NCBI GenBank assembly: GCA_034440615.1
Contig: JAOTOM010005100.1
Coordinates: 574,501 to 638,500 of the forward strand
From: Ashinkailepas kermadecensis
Taxonomy: Eukaryota; Arthropoda; Thecostraca; Neolepadidae
Direction of reading: 5' to 3'
DNA length: 64,000 bases
Each line of letters starts with the position of its first letter. Positions within the stretch are counted from its first letter, which is position 1. Under the pieces are notes generated by a model. That model saw only the letters and a list, made by a program, of their open reading frames with translations. It was not told the origin of the DNA and ran no database searches. A program made the position numbers and the translations under genes. This document shows positions 34,600 to 45,214 of this stretch, piece by piece.

Positions 34600-35005
34600 A
34601 GGATCGAGTCGGGTTGGGTCGGGTCAGATCAGATCAGGTCAGGTTGAGCTTGGTCTGGTCAGGTCGAGTCAGGTCGGATCGGGGCGGATCTGGTCGCGTT
34701 GGGTCAGAGGTTGGGGATATGTGCCTCATGGAATTTTGGGCCCCTCCGGTCGGGAAAAGGCGCCCCTCCGGGAAGACACGAGTGCACCCCGCTCCCTCTC
34801 CTCTCGAATTGCTCGGCCAGAAGTGCCCCTTGGAAGGAAAAGGAAACGAAATTTTCCTTTCAATGCGTTCGAGTGCAGCCCCTCGAAATGTTCAGCCCGA
34901 AGCGCCCCTCCGAAGAAAGGATGCCCCTCCAGAGATAAAGTGTCCCCCCCGCCCCCTATAACAACTCCTGGACCCGCCCATGGGTCGGATCGGGTCGGTT
35001 CATAC
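34600..35005 (+). mobile_element. GGTCA-type microsatellite interrupted by a family A MITE
   Basis: A degenerate pentamer array of GGTCA, GGTCG and GATCA runs from about 34600 to 34704 and resumes as GGGTCGGATCGGGTCGG at about 34982. Between them, about 34705-34982, lies a family A-like element with the characteristic GGGCCCCTCCGG, GGCGCCCCTCCGGG, GAGTGCACCCCGCTCC and CCTGGACCCGCCCATG blocks. Target duplication cannot be judged inside a repeat. Confidence 0.7.
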
Positions 35006-35009
35006 CTGA

Positions 35010-35540
35010 ACATTATTCGTATATACAGCTAAATAAACTCGTCGGGTCGCGTCGCGTATGCATTAAAGAAGCTGACGTGAACCATCCGACCGAAGAGTCA
35101 CGCATTTGTAACTATAAAATAAATCCAGAGTTAAAACGCTTGATGTCGCGATTTTACATTCACGTTCTATATGACTTCCCGTTCTGATTTCTCACCAGCC
35201 ATCATCACAATGCTTCAGACGAGGTACTCGTATTCTGTATTCAGAGAAAGCGTTATGCAGTGGCAATGGAGTATTCCGCGTGCGTTCAGCGAGCCGTGTG
35301 ACGTCGTGCCACGTCTGTGGCCTATTTGGTTACGCTCATCCGGCGCGCACCACTCCCCTGGAGTCGGCCCTCTCGCTCGACAAAAACCCTAGTTGTGCCA
35401 CTGGTTCCAGATATCTGCCCTTTCTTTAAAGATAAATATTTATCCGAATCTTCACTTTCTGTATCAATTTGACAAAATTTTGGGGCGAGATCTTTTTTAT
35501 TTCTCGGGTGATAGGTTTTAAAATTTTTCCTATGCTTGTG
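35010..35540. other. Intergenic, no gene seen
   Basis: AT-rich in part, with no recognisable feature. Confidence 0.35.
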
Positions 35541-35548
35541 GTATTTTC

Positions 35549-35743
35549 TTACACCTTGTTCTTCGGGTAACCCCACAGGTTGAAATCCAGAAGTGTTAGT
35601 TTGTGGAATTTGCGGGCCAAGGTTGATTTGTCTTCCGGCTGATGAGGCGAGCGTAAATGTGTTCTGACAGCCACTCCATGGTCATCCTCAAAGTGTAGAG
35701 GCTGCCATATCCTGCTGTAAACAAGCTTGATCCAGGTCTGCAT
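35549..35743 (-). pseudogene. Possible mariner/Tc1-type transposase scrap
   Basis: The minus-strand frame ends with HKLTLLDFNLWGYPKNKV and then a stop. This resembles the segment around the last catalytic acidic residue of mariner-like transposases, usually of the form SPDLTPLDFFLWGYLK. The residues before it (FEDDHGVAVRTHLRSPH) are too diverged to align, and nothing else of the roughly 340-residue enzyme is recognisable nearby. The match rests on one short motif, so it may be coincidence. Confidence 0.35.
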
Positions 35744-36259
35744 AGTAATATTTCTGCAGTTGGCTTCATGAGAAGCGCTTCAGTGCTTATGCAAAGCAGC
35801 TATTTTGTGATGGTTGCTGACAACACGTTAGGTTGCTTGAACTAGATCCTTCATTTGTGTTAATCACAGATTCCATTTCCTGTATTCATTCTCGGGGTTC
35901 TTATCGTACGTTTTCGACCTCTGCTTCCTTTATTCATCTTGCTTCATCTTGCTTGTGTTCGTTCTTTTAAAAACGTTTCGCGCAGGCGAAGTAGATATTG
36001 TCTTCTAGTCAGGAGCATGACTTGCTCTGAAGCCGAGTTGGAAGTTCCGCCGTGTAGAAACGAAAAATTATAGTTTATTTAATGAAGTGCATGTGCAAAT
36101 TCACTGTTGGTTGGCCGAGCGCGTCCTGTGCAGTGTAGTATCAGGAGCGCATTGCCCACACCTGTGAATACTTGTGTCCGGAAATATAGATTTGGCCTGA
36201 AGACGAGCGTGCACGGACGGAGTGCCGACAGTTTGACAGCATTGCGATGTTGTTGCATG

Positions 36260-36267
36260 CAGGGATG

Positions 36268-36299
<32 letters not shown>

Positions 36300-37029
36300 C
36301 CGGGACATTTTACTCGGAGCTGGAGTCGGAGCCGGAGCCGTCAAAAGCAGGGCGGCTCCGACTCCGAAAGAGGTGTAAATGAAACAAAATTAGCAAACGT
36401 GAAATGAACACATTATACCTAGTATGGTATGGTATGGTATGAAAACGCATTTTTAAACGCCAAAATGTTTAAATACGAGTAACATGTAAAAACATAAAAT
36501 AATGGTAGAATAACCAATAACCATATTCTAGCCTCAGTAGTCAATGCAATAGTTCCATGTTTAGTTTAGTTAAGTTCATTGTTTCCATCATCAACGGGTT
36601 GTTGTACCTTATTAGAGATGAGGTCAAACATTACAATTTACAACAATGGTGTTCCTTGGACCGTTCACGGGATGGGGAGTGTTGTTGATTCGAGTCTCCC
36701 CTCTTCTGATTGCCCCAATACGGTACGAAGCGAGCGTCAGTTTACGAGGGCCAGTTTCCGATGCAAGATAGATACAGGGTTTATATGGGAAAGTTGCTTA
36801 TAATTGTCTGAAGTTTGCGCCCCTGAGTGGTCGCGGCTAACTTTTTTTTACATCCCCCTAGCTCTTACTTAATGGATCGATCACGTTTGGGATGTACGGA
36901 GCCGGAGCCGGAGCCGGAGCCGCCGGGACATTTTACTCGGAGCCGGAGTCGGAGTCGGAGCCGGGATACTTCCCCGGAGCCGGAGTCGGAGCCGGAGCCG
37001 TCCAAAATTTTCCCGGCTCCGCATCCCTG
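36260..37029 (+). mobile_element. 770-bp non-autonomous hAT element with GGAGCC arrays at both ends
   Basis: It starts CAGGGATGCGGAGCCGGAG and ends CCCGGCTCCGCATCCCTG, an exact 12-bp inverted repeat followed by matching GGAGCC/GGCTCC material. A perfect 8-bp duplication GTTGCATG lies at 36252-36259 and 37030-37037. Just inside the left end (to about 36345) and before the right end (from about 36897) are matching runs of GGAGCC/GGAGTC hexamers containing the common block GCCGGGACATTTTACTCGGA. The centre is AT-rich and non-coding. The second array begins GGGATGTACGGAGCC, so the element may alternatively be a composite of two nested short copies. No transposase frame is present. Confidence 0.88.
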
Positions 37030-37077
37030 GTTGCATGCTATTATTATAGTTATATATTGCAATTACCGAAGCAACAA

Positions 37078-37267
37078 CAGGCGCGGATCAAGAAATCCTT
37101 ATAGGGGCATTTTTTCGAAGGGACGACATCGGCGGAAACATCTGTTGGGCCGGGGCAAGGGGGTGGGCACTCTAGCCTTCATGAAGGGGCTCCTTTCCAG
37201 GCCGGAAGGGGCGCCACATTTCCATGGGGAGCACATGCCCCCAATGCACCCTTCGTATCCGCCTCTG
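37078..37267 (+). mobile_element. hAT MITE family A, 190 bp, perfect target duplication
   Basis: It starts CAGGCGCGGATCAAGAAATC and ends GTATCCGCCTCTG, flanked by the perfect duplication AGCAACAA at 37070-37077 and 37268-37275. It lies only 41 bp after the end of the GGAGCC-type hAT element. Internal blocks (GGGGCGCCACATTTCCATGG, GCACATGCCCCCA) match other family A copies. Confidence 0.93.
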
Positions 37268-37317
37268 AGCAACAATGGCAACTCTGACATTTGTGTGGTA
37301 AAGAACAGCTACCAATA

Positions 37318-37832
37318 GGGTCCATATCGCAAGTACCCCAACTCACAAGTTCCCCGGCTCATAAGTGCTAAAAATAGTTTGAATTATATCGCTAGATGAA
37401 ACTGTAAATGCCCATGGTACCAGAGCTTACCAACCCGTATGGCGACAGATGGCAGGAACATGTGGAGGTTGCATTGCTTCACGAAGGCTGAAAACCTAAC
37501 CTAACATAAGATAACGCCTTTTTGGAGAATTGCAGCCACAACATGCTCCTGCCACCTGTCGGCACGCATGTAAGTTCTGCTACCGTTGTCGGCGTTTACG
37601 GTGTCGTCTAGCGGCGTAATACAGAACTATTTTTTAGCACGTATGAGCCGGGGAATTTACGACCTGGGGTACTCGTGAGCTCTATTATTAGTACCCAGAG
37701 CTCACCCTGTCTCGTGTATTTTAGAAGGCAATTTGCAACTATTAACACTTATGAAGCCAAATCTTGCATATTTTAGTACTTCTGTAGCGGGGTATATGTG
37801 AGCCGGGGCACTTATGACATTTTTCGGGTCCC
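37318..37832. mobile_element. Foldback (long inverted repeat) element
   Basis: The left arm (about 37318-37490) reads GGGTCC, then AAGTACCCCAACTCACAAG, TTCCCCGGCTCATAAGTGCT, CGCTAGATGAAACTGTAAA and GACAGATGGCAGGAACATGT. The reverse complement of 37510-37685 gives the same order with diverged bases (TTCCCCGGCTCATACGTGCT, CGCTAGACGACACCGTAAA, GACAGGTGGCAGGAGCATGT). A further partial arm at about 37786-37832 ends CGGGTCCC and reads inward as GGGACC...AAGTGCCCCGGCTCACA, so this may be the true right end. No duplication was confirmed and it is non-coding. Extruded, the two main arms would form a hairpin of about 170 bp. Confidence 0.8.
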
Positions 37833-37839
37833 TTAACAT

Positions 37840-38740
37840 TTTTTTTTGCTGGGCCCTACGCGATTTTGAGGACTCCCTGGCGTGATGTTTGGGGCGGTAG
37901 AGCGATTGTCTGGACCCTGATTGATTTTTTTGGGGTCACTGCTTAGCTTTCCGGCGCCTCGGAGTTTTTTTTGGGGGGAGATTCGTTTGATTTTTGGGGC
38001 CGTCGCTGTATTTATTTAGGGCACCTAATAGGACCTTTTGAGACCACAGCGCGATGTTAGGGGCTCCGGTGCAATTTCTTCTGATCCTCAGCGCAATTAT
38101 TTAGGCCAGGGCGCCAGTCTTCGGGGATTCCGACGCGAGTTGTTAGAGCTCCGATGGAAATTTTCTGGGCTAGACACGATTTTTTCGGGACCTCTTCTGA
38201 ACTTGTTTGAGCGCCGGTGGCGTTCCTGGATCCCGTCACGACTTATGAGCCCCGGCGCGATTTTTTTAGCGGAACCGCCATAATCCTCTCTGGGGCCCGC
38301 ATGTTTTTTCTTGAGGGGGGGGGGGTCTACGCAATGTTGCGGTCCTCTGGCACGATATTTGGGACTTCAGAGCGATTGCCCGGTCCAGGATTTATTGTTA
38401 GGGGTCCTGCTAAATTTATATGTCCACCGGTTTTATTTTATTCTGGTCCCGGTACGATTTTGGGGCACCAGGGTGTCTTTCCGGGGTCCCTGCTTATTTT
38501 TTGGGGGCCCGGGTTCATTTTTCGGGATCTGCTGCGATTTTTGGAACCCGCTGTATTTGTGTTGGACCCCGGAGCAAAGTTTTTCGACTCACAACGGGAA
38601 CTTTTAGAGCCCTAGCGAAATTTGTCGGGCCCAAGCGCGATTATTTTTTGCCCAGACGCGAGTTATTGGGGTTCTGAAGACTCGCGGCACCCGCGTGATT
38701 TTTTCGGGGCCTCGCGCAATTTCTTCCAGCCCAAGCAACA
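37840..38740. repeat. Decayed short-unit array (GGGGCCCCGGCGCGATTTTTT type)
   Basis: About 900 bp is built from loose repeats of roughly 25-30 bp. A T-run leads into GGGGYCC, then a short GC-rich segment often containing GCGCGA, then the next T-run. No two units are identical. The same texture appears at 47285-47830 and 57790-58490 on the same strand. Open frames with glycine/proline/phenylalanine-rich text (for example RGPCLFFGGPGSFFG) arise from the unit and are not genes. Confidence 0.75.
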
Positions 38741-38749
38741 TAGCAACAA

Positions 38750-39830
38750 CGAAGCATATATACCTACATTTTTTTGTCATGTAATTGCCTGATGCCCATG
38801 GTTGGCTATGTCCTTAGCCCTCACTTTTCGGTTAGATCCTCAACCCTGGCTCGGTGGGAGTCCCTCAAAACTTCCCGTCTAATTTCCACACTAAGCGTTG
38901 CACAAAAACGTGTTAACACGCAATTCCGGTGTTTCAAAGCACAACTACAGTGTGATTTTCGACAAACTCTAGAGGTAGTTAACTGTGCAGCTTGCACGGT
39001 ACACAATATTTGTGCGCACGTGCCTTGTGTTTCTGGCAGTGTTAATACAAAACACTTGTGTTGAATAGTTTTCAGTGTAGATCTCTCCCAAGCCCCATTT
39101 CCATTTTCTGCATTGCCTCTTGGATCAGTTTGTTTACGTTCTCCATCACACGACCAATCTAGGTATGCAATCTATGCCATATCACGTAATAAGTTTTCAG
39201 GTATGTATATAATCTTGGTTTGTTTTGCTTACCAATTCACGGGTAGCACAAGCACAGTATCATATGAAAAATAAACAAGACAATCCGGTTACCTATGCCC
39301 TGTTTACACATGCGTTCGATCGGTCGTCATCAGAGAGACCATCGACCTTTGAGTAAGGCTACAGCGAAAGAAATAATGTTTGAATAAGAAAAATGCAACA
39401 TAACCTAACCTACAAACAGTGTATCTCTACCCGATTTCAACTACGACAATCCCGCTCGATGCTATAATATGCCAGAGTTAAGGTATGGTTTGCCTGGTCG
39501 GGCCGAACTCGGGTTTTGGTCGACGTTCTGCTTGGACAGGTGTTTCAAACGCCAAGCACAGATCGGGCTGAACGCCAGTTTGCCCAATCCAGCAGCTTAG
39601 GTTAGCCGGAGCTACTGATCGGGGACACAGCATAATTGCTGGCTGGGTGAAGAGTGGTGCCTTTTCATCGCAAAAGGCCCAAGCATTGACCACACCAGCA
39701 TCCAGAATTTCAAATCCAGAATACTCGAGCTCTTCCAAGGTCTCTTCCACATTGGCCAGTTATCGGCCTTTTCAACAGGAACCCCCAAGAAGGGGATGCC
39801 CCATGTCCCTAAATACGCCAGTGGATTCTA
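38750..39830. other. Intergenic, no gene recognised
   Basis: Random-looking short frames; CCTAA-type scraps near 39400. No element identified. Confidence 0.35.
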
Positions 39831-39837
39831 TATGTCA

Positions 39838-40480
39838 TGTCGAAAGACATTAGTAATATCAACACCACGGCGTGGGTCAGGCCCGTCGTGGAGTTGAAGA
39901 CTGATGCGATCGTAGACTGGAGGAACTATCTCCGGGAGCTGCTCGTGGAGACCCCCGAAACCAGTTGCTGGATGTGAGCCCCAGAGACGACAGTCCAGAT
40001 TGACGAATCCTTCTCCCGTGGTCGCCGGAAGTACCAAAGAGAGCGACATCTACAGGGCGCGGACATACTGGGGAGGAGGCCTGACAACCATACGGTCAAC
40101 GGAACCACAGCCCATTGTCTTCGGGATACTGTAGGTGGAGTGTGGGGAGCTCCGGCTGTTTTACGTGGAGCGGCGCGACGCGGCCACCCTGCTCCCAATA
40201 ATCGTCGGCAACATAGAACCTGAAACCACCATCCATTCCGACTAGTGGCAGCCTATGCCGGTATTCGAGCGTGCGTGACCACGCAGCAGAACGGGGGCGG
40301 ATCCATGGACTATGTGCACCAGACCGTCGATCGTTTCCAGAACTGGATTGACCCGATGACTGGCGCCAACACTGAGAGGCCAGGACGACTCTCGCTCTGG
40401 ACTCTCAGTGTTAGGCTGAGAGTCTCTCTACCAGGCCATCTGGCCTGGTTCTGGTTCCTGAGCCTCAACGGACCCTAGAA
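39838..40480 (+). pseudogene. Merlin / ISXO2-like (IS1595-type) DDE transposase, broken
   Basis: Fragments in changing frames line up in order with an ISXO2-like transposase domain, the enzyme of eukaryotic Merlin transposons. VDWRNYLRELLVETPETSCW (about 39914-39975) is followed by VQIDESFSRGRRKY, whose D is the first catalytic acid (about 39994-40035). Next come VECGELRLFYVERRDAATLL and PIIVGNIEPETTIHSD with the second D (about 40135-40242), directly followed by an in-frame TAG where W is expected next. Then MDYVHQTVDRFQNWIDPMTG and ANTER cover the usual NFVDP-TGAHTQ segment before the last catalytic residue. At least two frameshifts and several stops make it non-functional. It is the only DNA-transposon enzyme I could place with confidence in the window. 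Terminal repeats of its own element were not found. Confidence 0.82.
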
Positions 40481-40499
40481 GTGTGCGAAAACTTTTTGC

Positions 40500-41175
40500 C
40501 GGATGTTCGAGATTGTCCAGCGCCGCTATCCTCACGTGGGGGGCAGTAACCTGGGATGGAAATTGACGTTTTTTTGTAACTTGTTTGCAAGGCTGAATGT
40601 GCTACTTTTGCAGACTGGTGACGAGAAGGATTCTTGACATTCACTCTTAATGTACGTGTGGCAGCCTACTGATTCATTCGTTTATGTTATGTCACTGCGA
40701 GCAATGAATGGTAAAATTCAACCCTTAGCCCTTGATGGCAAAATTGTATGATATATGATCAGACATTTCCCCCATTTTGTGTTGCGTCGTGCAATTGCTG
40801 TGGAATGGAAAAATTCCCACTGCACCTACCCGATACTTCTTGACAAATCTGGTAATATTAATTTGTTTCTTCATTAAGTTACATTCCCGCCGATCGAAAG
40901 GGCCCGAGCTGGATAAGAGGTGCCCTGAGCACAGGGACGGATCTTATTATGGGGAGGGGGAAGCAGAGGTGTTGAATATGTGGAAAGATGGTGCCCCCAC
41001 CTGACCTGAAAACAATACCAATTCATAAAGGCTCAAGTACACATCATGGACTCAATTGACATGGCAACTGAAGGAAAAATTTCCTCTCCAGTGATCATAT
41101 CTGTATGTTTATTTTTCAGGACAAGGGGTAAATGCGATACATTTAATGTTTAGGGCAGATGTGAAAAAAAAACAG
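40500..41175. other. Intergenic; possible family A end at 40932
   Basis: CAGGGACGGATCTTATTATG at 40932 resembles a family A left end, but no matching right end is clear within 300 bp. Otherwise nothing is recognised. Confidence 0.35.
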
Positions 41176-41181
41176 TGAAGA

Positions 41182-41904
41182 GCGGTTTTACTGCGGCAAT
41201 TTGATCTCCTGTCTAGTCGCTTTTTATCCTTCCAAGTAATTCCTGGCTTCAACTAAAACACTCCAGACATTAACTAAAAAAGTACATCGCAGAACATTTA
41301 ACATTAATAAGAATTGGTTTCAATCAATTTTCTCAGCTTTTTCGTTGACAAAAATTGTTGCTTCGTGGTGGGAATAAAAAGATTTTAGACTGATTGTTTT
41401 TAGTACAATTTTCCTTAAACCATTTTATATTCCGAAACCCATATCCCAATAGACGGCAAGTAACAAATCAATCCGTGCACGAGCGTCCTCCTCATGGGTG
41501 TGTTGTGAATATTTATGAACTTGGTTGACATCAATTAAGCATACTTTTGCAATCATTTTCTCTACCGTTGCTCAGGAAGTTGGCTTATAACCGCATCCTT
41601 CGCTAATTTAACCATAGCGCCAATTTGTCATCTGGCAGTGATTCGTCGGCTGCCAGATACAGTAGAGTTGAGTGCAGTCTCCAGGTAAATCAGAAAGCGT
41701 ATTGCAATTTGCTGATGTTCGTAAGTTTAATTCTACTTATTTCGGCAGCGTCGATATAAAACAACTATTTCGTTATTAAAACTGATGTGATAATTATATT
41801 TTGTGGTCGCTTTTAATTTATGAGGATAATTATGCCAGGTCCTCTCCCTCTATCTTGGTCCTGAGACTACGTGACCTGGGAGCAAAAAGCCGCCGTAAAA
41901 CCAC
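41182..41904 (+). mobile_element. Inverted-repeat element, tandem copy 1 (723 bp)
   Basis: The left end GCGGTTTTACTGCGGCAATT and the right end, whose reverse complement is GTGGTTTTACGGCGGCTTTT, form inverted repeats of about 25 bp that continue into GATCTCC/GCTCCC. The interior is AT-rich and non-coding. Copy 2 (41940-42707) aligns along almost the whole length, with many substitutions and an insertion of about 40 bp in copy 2. No target duplication was confirmed. The superfamily is unknown. Confidence 0.8.
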
Positions 41905-41939
41905 ATATTATTTCTAGTCAACACCTACAGAATCAGTAG

Positions 41940-42707
41940 GCGGTTTTACAGCGGCAATTTGCTCTCACGTCTAGTCGCTTTTGATCCTTCCAAGTCATTC
42001 CTGGCTTCAACTGAAACATTCCAGACATGATCTAAAAAAGTACATCGGAGAACATTTATTATTAATAGGAAATGGTTTCAATCAATTTTCCCAGCTTTTT
42101 TGTTGACAAAATTATTGCTTGGTGATGGGAATGAAAAGATTTTACACATATTTTTTTCAGTATAATTTTCCTTAAACCACTTAATATTCTGAAACCCAAC
42201 TCCCAATAGACGGCAGGTAACAATTCAGTCGATGCACGAGCGTCCTACCCGTGGGGTGTGTTGTGAATATTTATTAGTTGTGCGTTGTGAGCATATCGGA
42301 AATATCAGGTATGGATTTATAAACTTGGTTGACATCGATTAAATATACTTTTGCTCTCATTTTCTCTACCAATTCGCAGGAAGATTGCTTATAACCACAC
42401 CCCTCGCTAATTTAACCATAGTGCCAATTTATCATCTGGCAGTCATTCGTCAGCTGCCAGATCCTGTAGAGCTGAGTGAAGTCTCTACGCAAATCATAAA
42501 GCGTATTGCAATTTGCTGATGTTCGTAAGTTTAATTTTGCTTATTTCAGCAGTGTCGATAGTAAAACAAATTTCGTTATTAAAACTGATGTGATAATTAT
42601 ATTTGGTGGTCGCTTTTAATTTATGAGGATAATTATGCCAGGTTTTCTCCCTCTATCTTGTTCCTGAGACCACGTGACCTGAGAGCAAGAAGCCGCTCTA
42701 AAACCGC
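41940..42707 (+). mobile_element. Inverted-repeat element, tandem copy 2 (768 bp)
   Basis: It starts GCGGTTTTACAGCGGCAATT and ends GCCGCTCTAAAACCGC. It shares the internal order of copy 1: CATTCCTGGCTTCAACTGAA, CCAGACATGATC, AAAAAGTACATCGGAGAACA, CTGGCAGTCATTCGTCAGCT and TTATGAGGATAATTATGCCA. Only 35 bp separate the copies, so either one inserted beside the other or the pair arose by unequal exchange. A lone end-like sequence CGGTTTTACAGCGGATTTTG occurs again at about 43395. Confidence 0.8.
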
Positions 42708-42709
42708 GT

Positions 42710-44020
42710 AATGCCAAATTGAAAATTATTGGCGACAGTCGCCACACCTGTCCTATCGTCATGCCATCCTACGCCCTTGTTTCACGGGAAATATCGGCTA
42801 TGCAAGCGATATATTCCATTTTCGCACACCTACCCACTGATTAACATTCTTAGATGGGCTCCTTGTGCACACGTCTCCCTCCTTGAATTTATCAGCCAAG
42901 GCGTCTTTTTGAGAGGAAAAGACGCCTTTTGGACTGGAATCGGCGCTAGTTACAGGATGATGTTTTCCAGGATAATAAATAATTATACGGAAATGCCCTG
43001 AGTGTCCTATAAATCCTTCGCGTTGGCAATTACCTCTCTTTTATAAGCGACGCTCCTGTTCAGGGGTCCCTCGTGCAGTATCGAAGACCCGAGGTGGGGG
43101 ATTTCCGCAATCTCCGCACCTTTGGATGGAACAGCCAAAGTAACGAACTCCTTGGCGGAAATAGGCATTGCCATATTTAGTGAATTTAATAACGTCTTAT
43201 TCAAACGTTCACCTGAAATGTTGATCCGAAAAATCCAGAAGTATAGAGAAATAAAGTACGTGTTGTTGAGTGGGCCTGCCTTGCAAGGAAAGTGATATAA
43301 GCCGGCTAAATTCAACTAAATTTTACTTTTTTATCACATGACTTCATTCATATACACCTCCACATGGAGCCCGCCGCATTCGCTGCCCTTAGCCGGTTTT
43401 ACAGCGGATTTTGCTGTGTTGCCAGACCACTCGGTCTCCGAGATAGAGCGATCCGACATAAAATAATGTGAAGTAAAAAATACAAGCGAATAGTAGTTCC
43501 AATGATAATACCCATTTCAGGTCAGAAATATTTATCCAATGGAATGGACCGAAAGCTTGCAAACGAAAAATAACTTATTGCATAAACCACGACAACAAAC
43601 TTCCAGCGAACGTGACCAAACGGCAACCGCACTCATCTCTAGTTCAACTGGCAGGTATCTGGCCGCGACTTGGACCAGACGATCGTCGTTTGCCAGATGG
43701 CAAATGATGTGCCCGTTTGTGTCTTAAAAAACGTCATATATTCCAATCCTAAGCCGCTGATTGGCTGAATTTCTTAATTTGTGGTGCGTGCAGATCTGCG
43801 AGCCGTCACCTGTACACTACCGTCTGACTTTGGTCAGTGAGGGTTGAAATGGATTGCATATATGCAGATTTTAAAGTTATTTTAGTGCCTTTTTCAGGAA
43901 AAATGACTTGCTTTGAGGCTGTGTGCTATTATTTTTAATCTGTTCCATCTATTTTTTTCTTGCATTGTGGTTTATTTTTTGGGAAAAAAAACTATTTAGA
44001 TCTCTGGCATGGGAAGGAGG
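42710..44020. other. Intergenic, no gene recognised
   Basis: It contains the lone inverted-repeat end near 43395. Short frames have no assignable motif. Confidence 0.35.
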
Positions 44021-44029
44021 CCTATGCAT

Positions 44030-44670
44030 GGATGATGTACGCCTGGATTTGAAACTCCGCGTCGGCGCCTTTGATCTGCGCGTATCAGCGGCACCAACCT
44101 GCCACCTAGCGGAGGGTAAGTAAAAACACGGAAACGCGGCCAGTTTTAGGCCGTGCGCCTTTGGGAGTTCGGGGTACGCATTTCGTATTGGAATTTTTTC
44201 CAATTGATTCAGCCACGCCAGGAGGATTGCATCTGCCTTTCATCATACAGAATTGATCAAGGAACCTTACCATTCTTTCCTTATTGATTTACGCTCCGTT
44301 CCGAAGTTGTGATGCGAAGTGAATGCATCTGTGAGAGGGAGCCCATTTCGCCGAAAGAGTCGGCCCACCGATGTTGATTTCGTAAAAGGATCGTACGAAC
44401 TTTTTACGAACCTAAAAGGAAAGGAACTTTTACTAACGTAAAAGTTAGTTGTTGTGGTTTTGGGGCGCATCGACTGCACAGGTCATATAGCGCCTCTTAA
44501 AAGGATCGGAGGGGGCAAAGTACATGAAGGCAATAGGCAGACCAAAATGAATGGTGGGCGGGGGGGGGAGGGTCACATTCCATAGGCTCCCATGTTAGAA
44601 GTTGAAATTATTGCGGGTGGAGGGAAGCAAGCATTGAGGGGACAGTTTCACCCTCAAAGATAAGAATGAA
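44030..44670 (+). repeat. Left arm of a large inverted repeat
   Basis: This arm is the diverged reverse complement of about 45215-45775. Matched landmarks from outside in are GATGTACGCCTGGATT, CCACCTAGCGGAGGGTAAGT, GAATTGATCAAGGAACCTTA, GGGAGCCCATTTCGCC, CCACCGATGTTGAT, GGCAATAGGCAGACCAAAAT and AAGCAAGCATTGA. A SINE insertion (44394-44497) interrupts this arm only. The inner part is a family C MITE-like sequence. Confidence 0.85.
44394..44497 (-). mobile_element. SINE-tail insertion with 11-bp target duplication
   Basis: The perfect duplication TAAAAGGATCG flanks it at 44383-44393 and 44498-44508. The right half (GTGGTTTTGGGGCGCATCGA, then CAGGTCATATAGCGCC) is a diverged copy of the SINE tail seen at 22617-22781. 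The left half is a low-complexity stretch of GTAAAAG/TTTTACGAAC variants, probably tail slippage. It is absent from the opposite arm of the inverted repeat, so it inserted after the arms formed. Confidence 0.8.
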
Positions 44671-44836
44671 CGGTTCTGTTTTCGCCCGCACCCTCCTTGC
44701 TCTCTTGGTTTGTGGCTGATATTTTCCAGTGGAGTGGTTTACACAACTGAATGGGAGAGTACAGACTTCGGCGTACCCACCAATCCGCAAAGAGGATTGA
44801 GCGTAAGTTCCATGGAGGGTACAAGCCCCCTCCCCC

Positions 44837-45153
44837 TACACCATACCACTGACAGATTTATGAATTTGCCAAGGAGGCGTCATTTCTCCAGAGGGGCGAC
44901 TCTTGGTCCAGAATATTTGGACGGGGTACACTCCGATTTCCCAGAGGGGCCCATTTGTTTTTGTCTGAGGAGTGCCTTTCGCCCAAAAATTCGCGGCGTG
45001 CGTTCTAACTCCCAGAGGACTGCCGTTCCCCGGCCGAGAATCGCGTTGCGATGAGAAATTCGAGGGAGGGGGGTACACTGGAACCTCCAAGGGAGGAGTC
45101 CTTCGGGTCATAAGGGGCGCCACCTTCGCTTCCTCCCCTTGGATCAGCCCTTG
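44837..45153 (+). mobile_element. hAT MITE family A-like, left end unclear
   Basis: It has the family A block order: GAGGCGTCATTTCTCCAGAG, GGGGTACACTCCGATTTCCC, GGGCGCCACCTTCGC, and a right end CTTGGATCAGCCCTTG. It lies in the loop between the two inverted arms. No left inverted repeat or duplication was found. Confidence 0.6.
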
Positions 45154-45214
45154 CAACATACCCTAGCTGGCAACGCCACTACCCCTCGCCGATTTGCTAC
45201 CACTTGCCAGTCGT

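Noticed and set aside
37070..37275. Part of a protein-coding frame running 36827-37318
   Set aside because: The frame crosses two transposon insertions with exact target duplications and translates GGAGCC repeats.
38038..38677. Glycine/proline/phenylalanine-rich frames resembling a structural protein
   Set aside because: Three overlapping frames show the same texture because the underlying unit is repeated; no signal peptide or splice sites support them.
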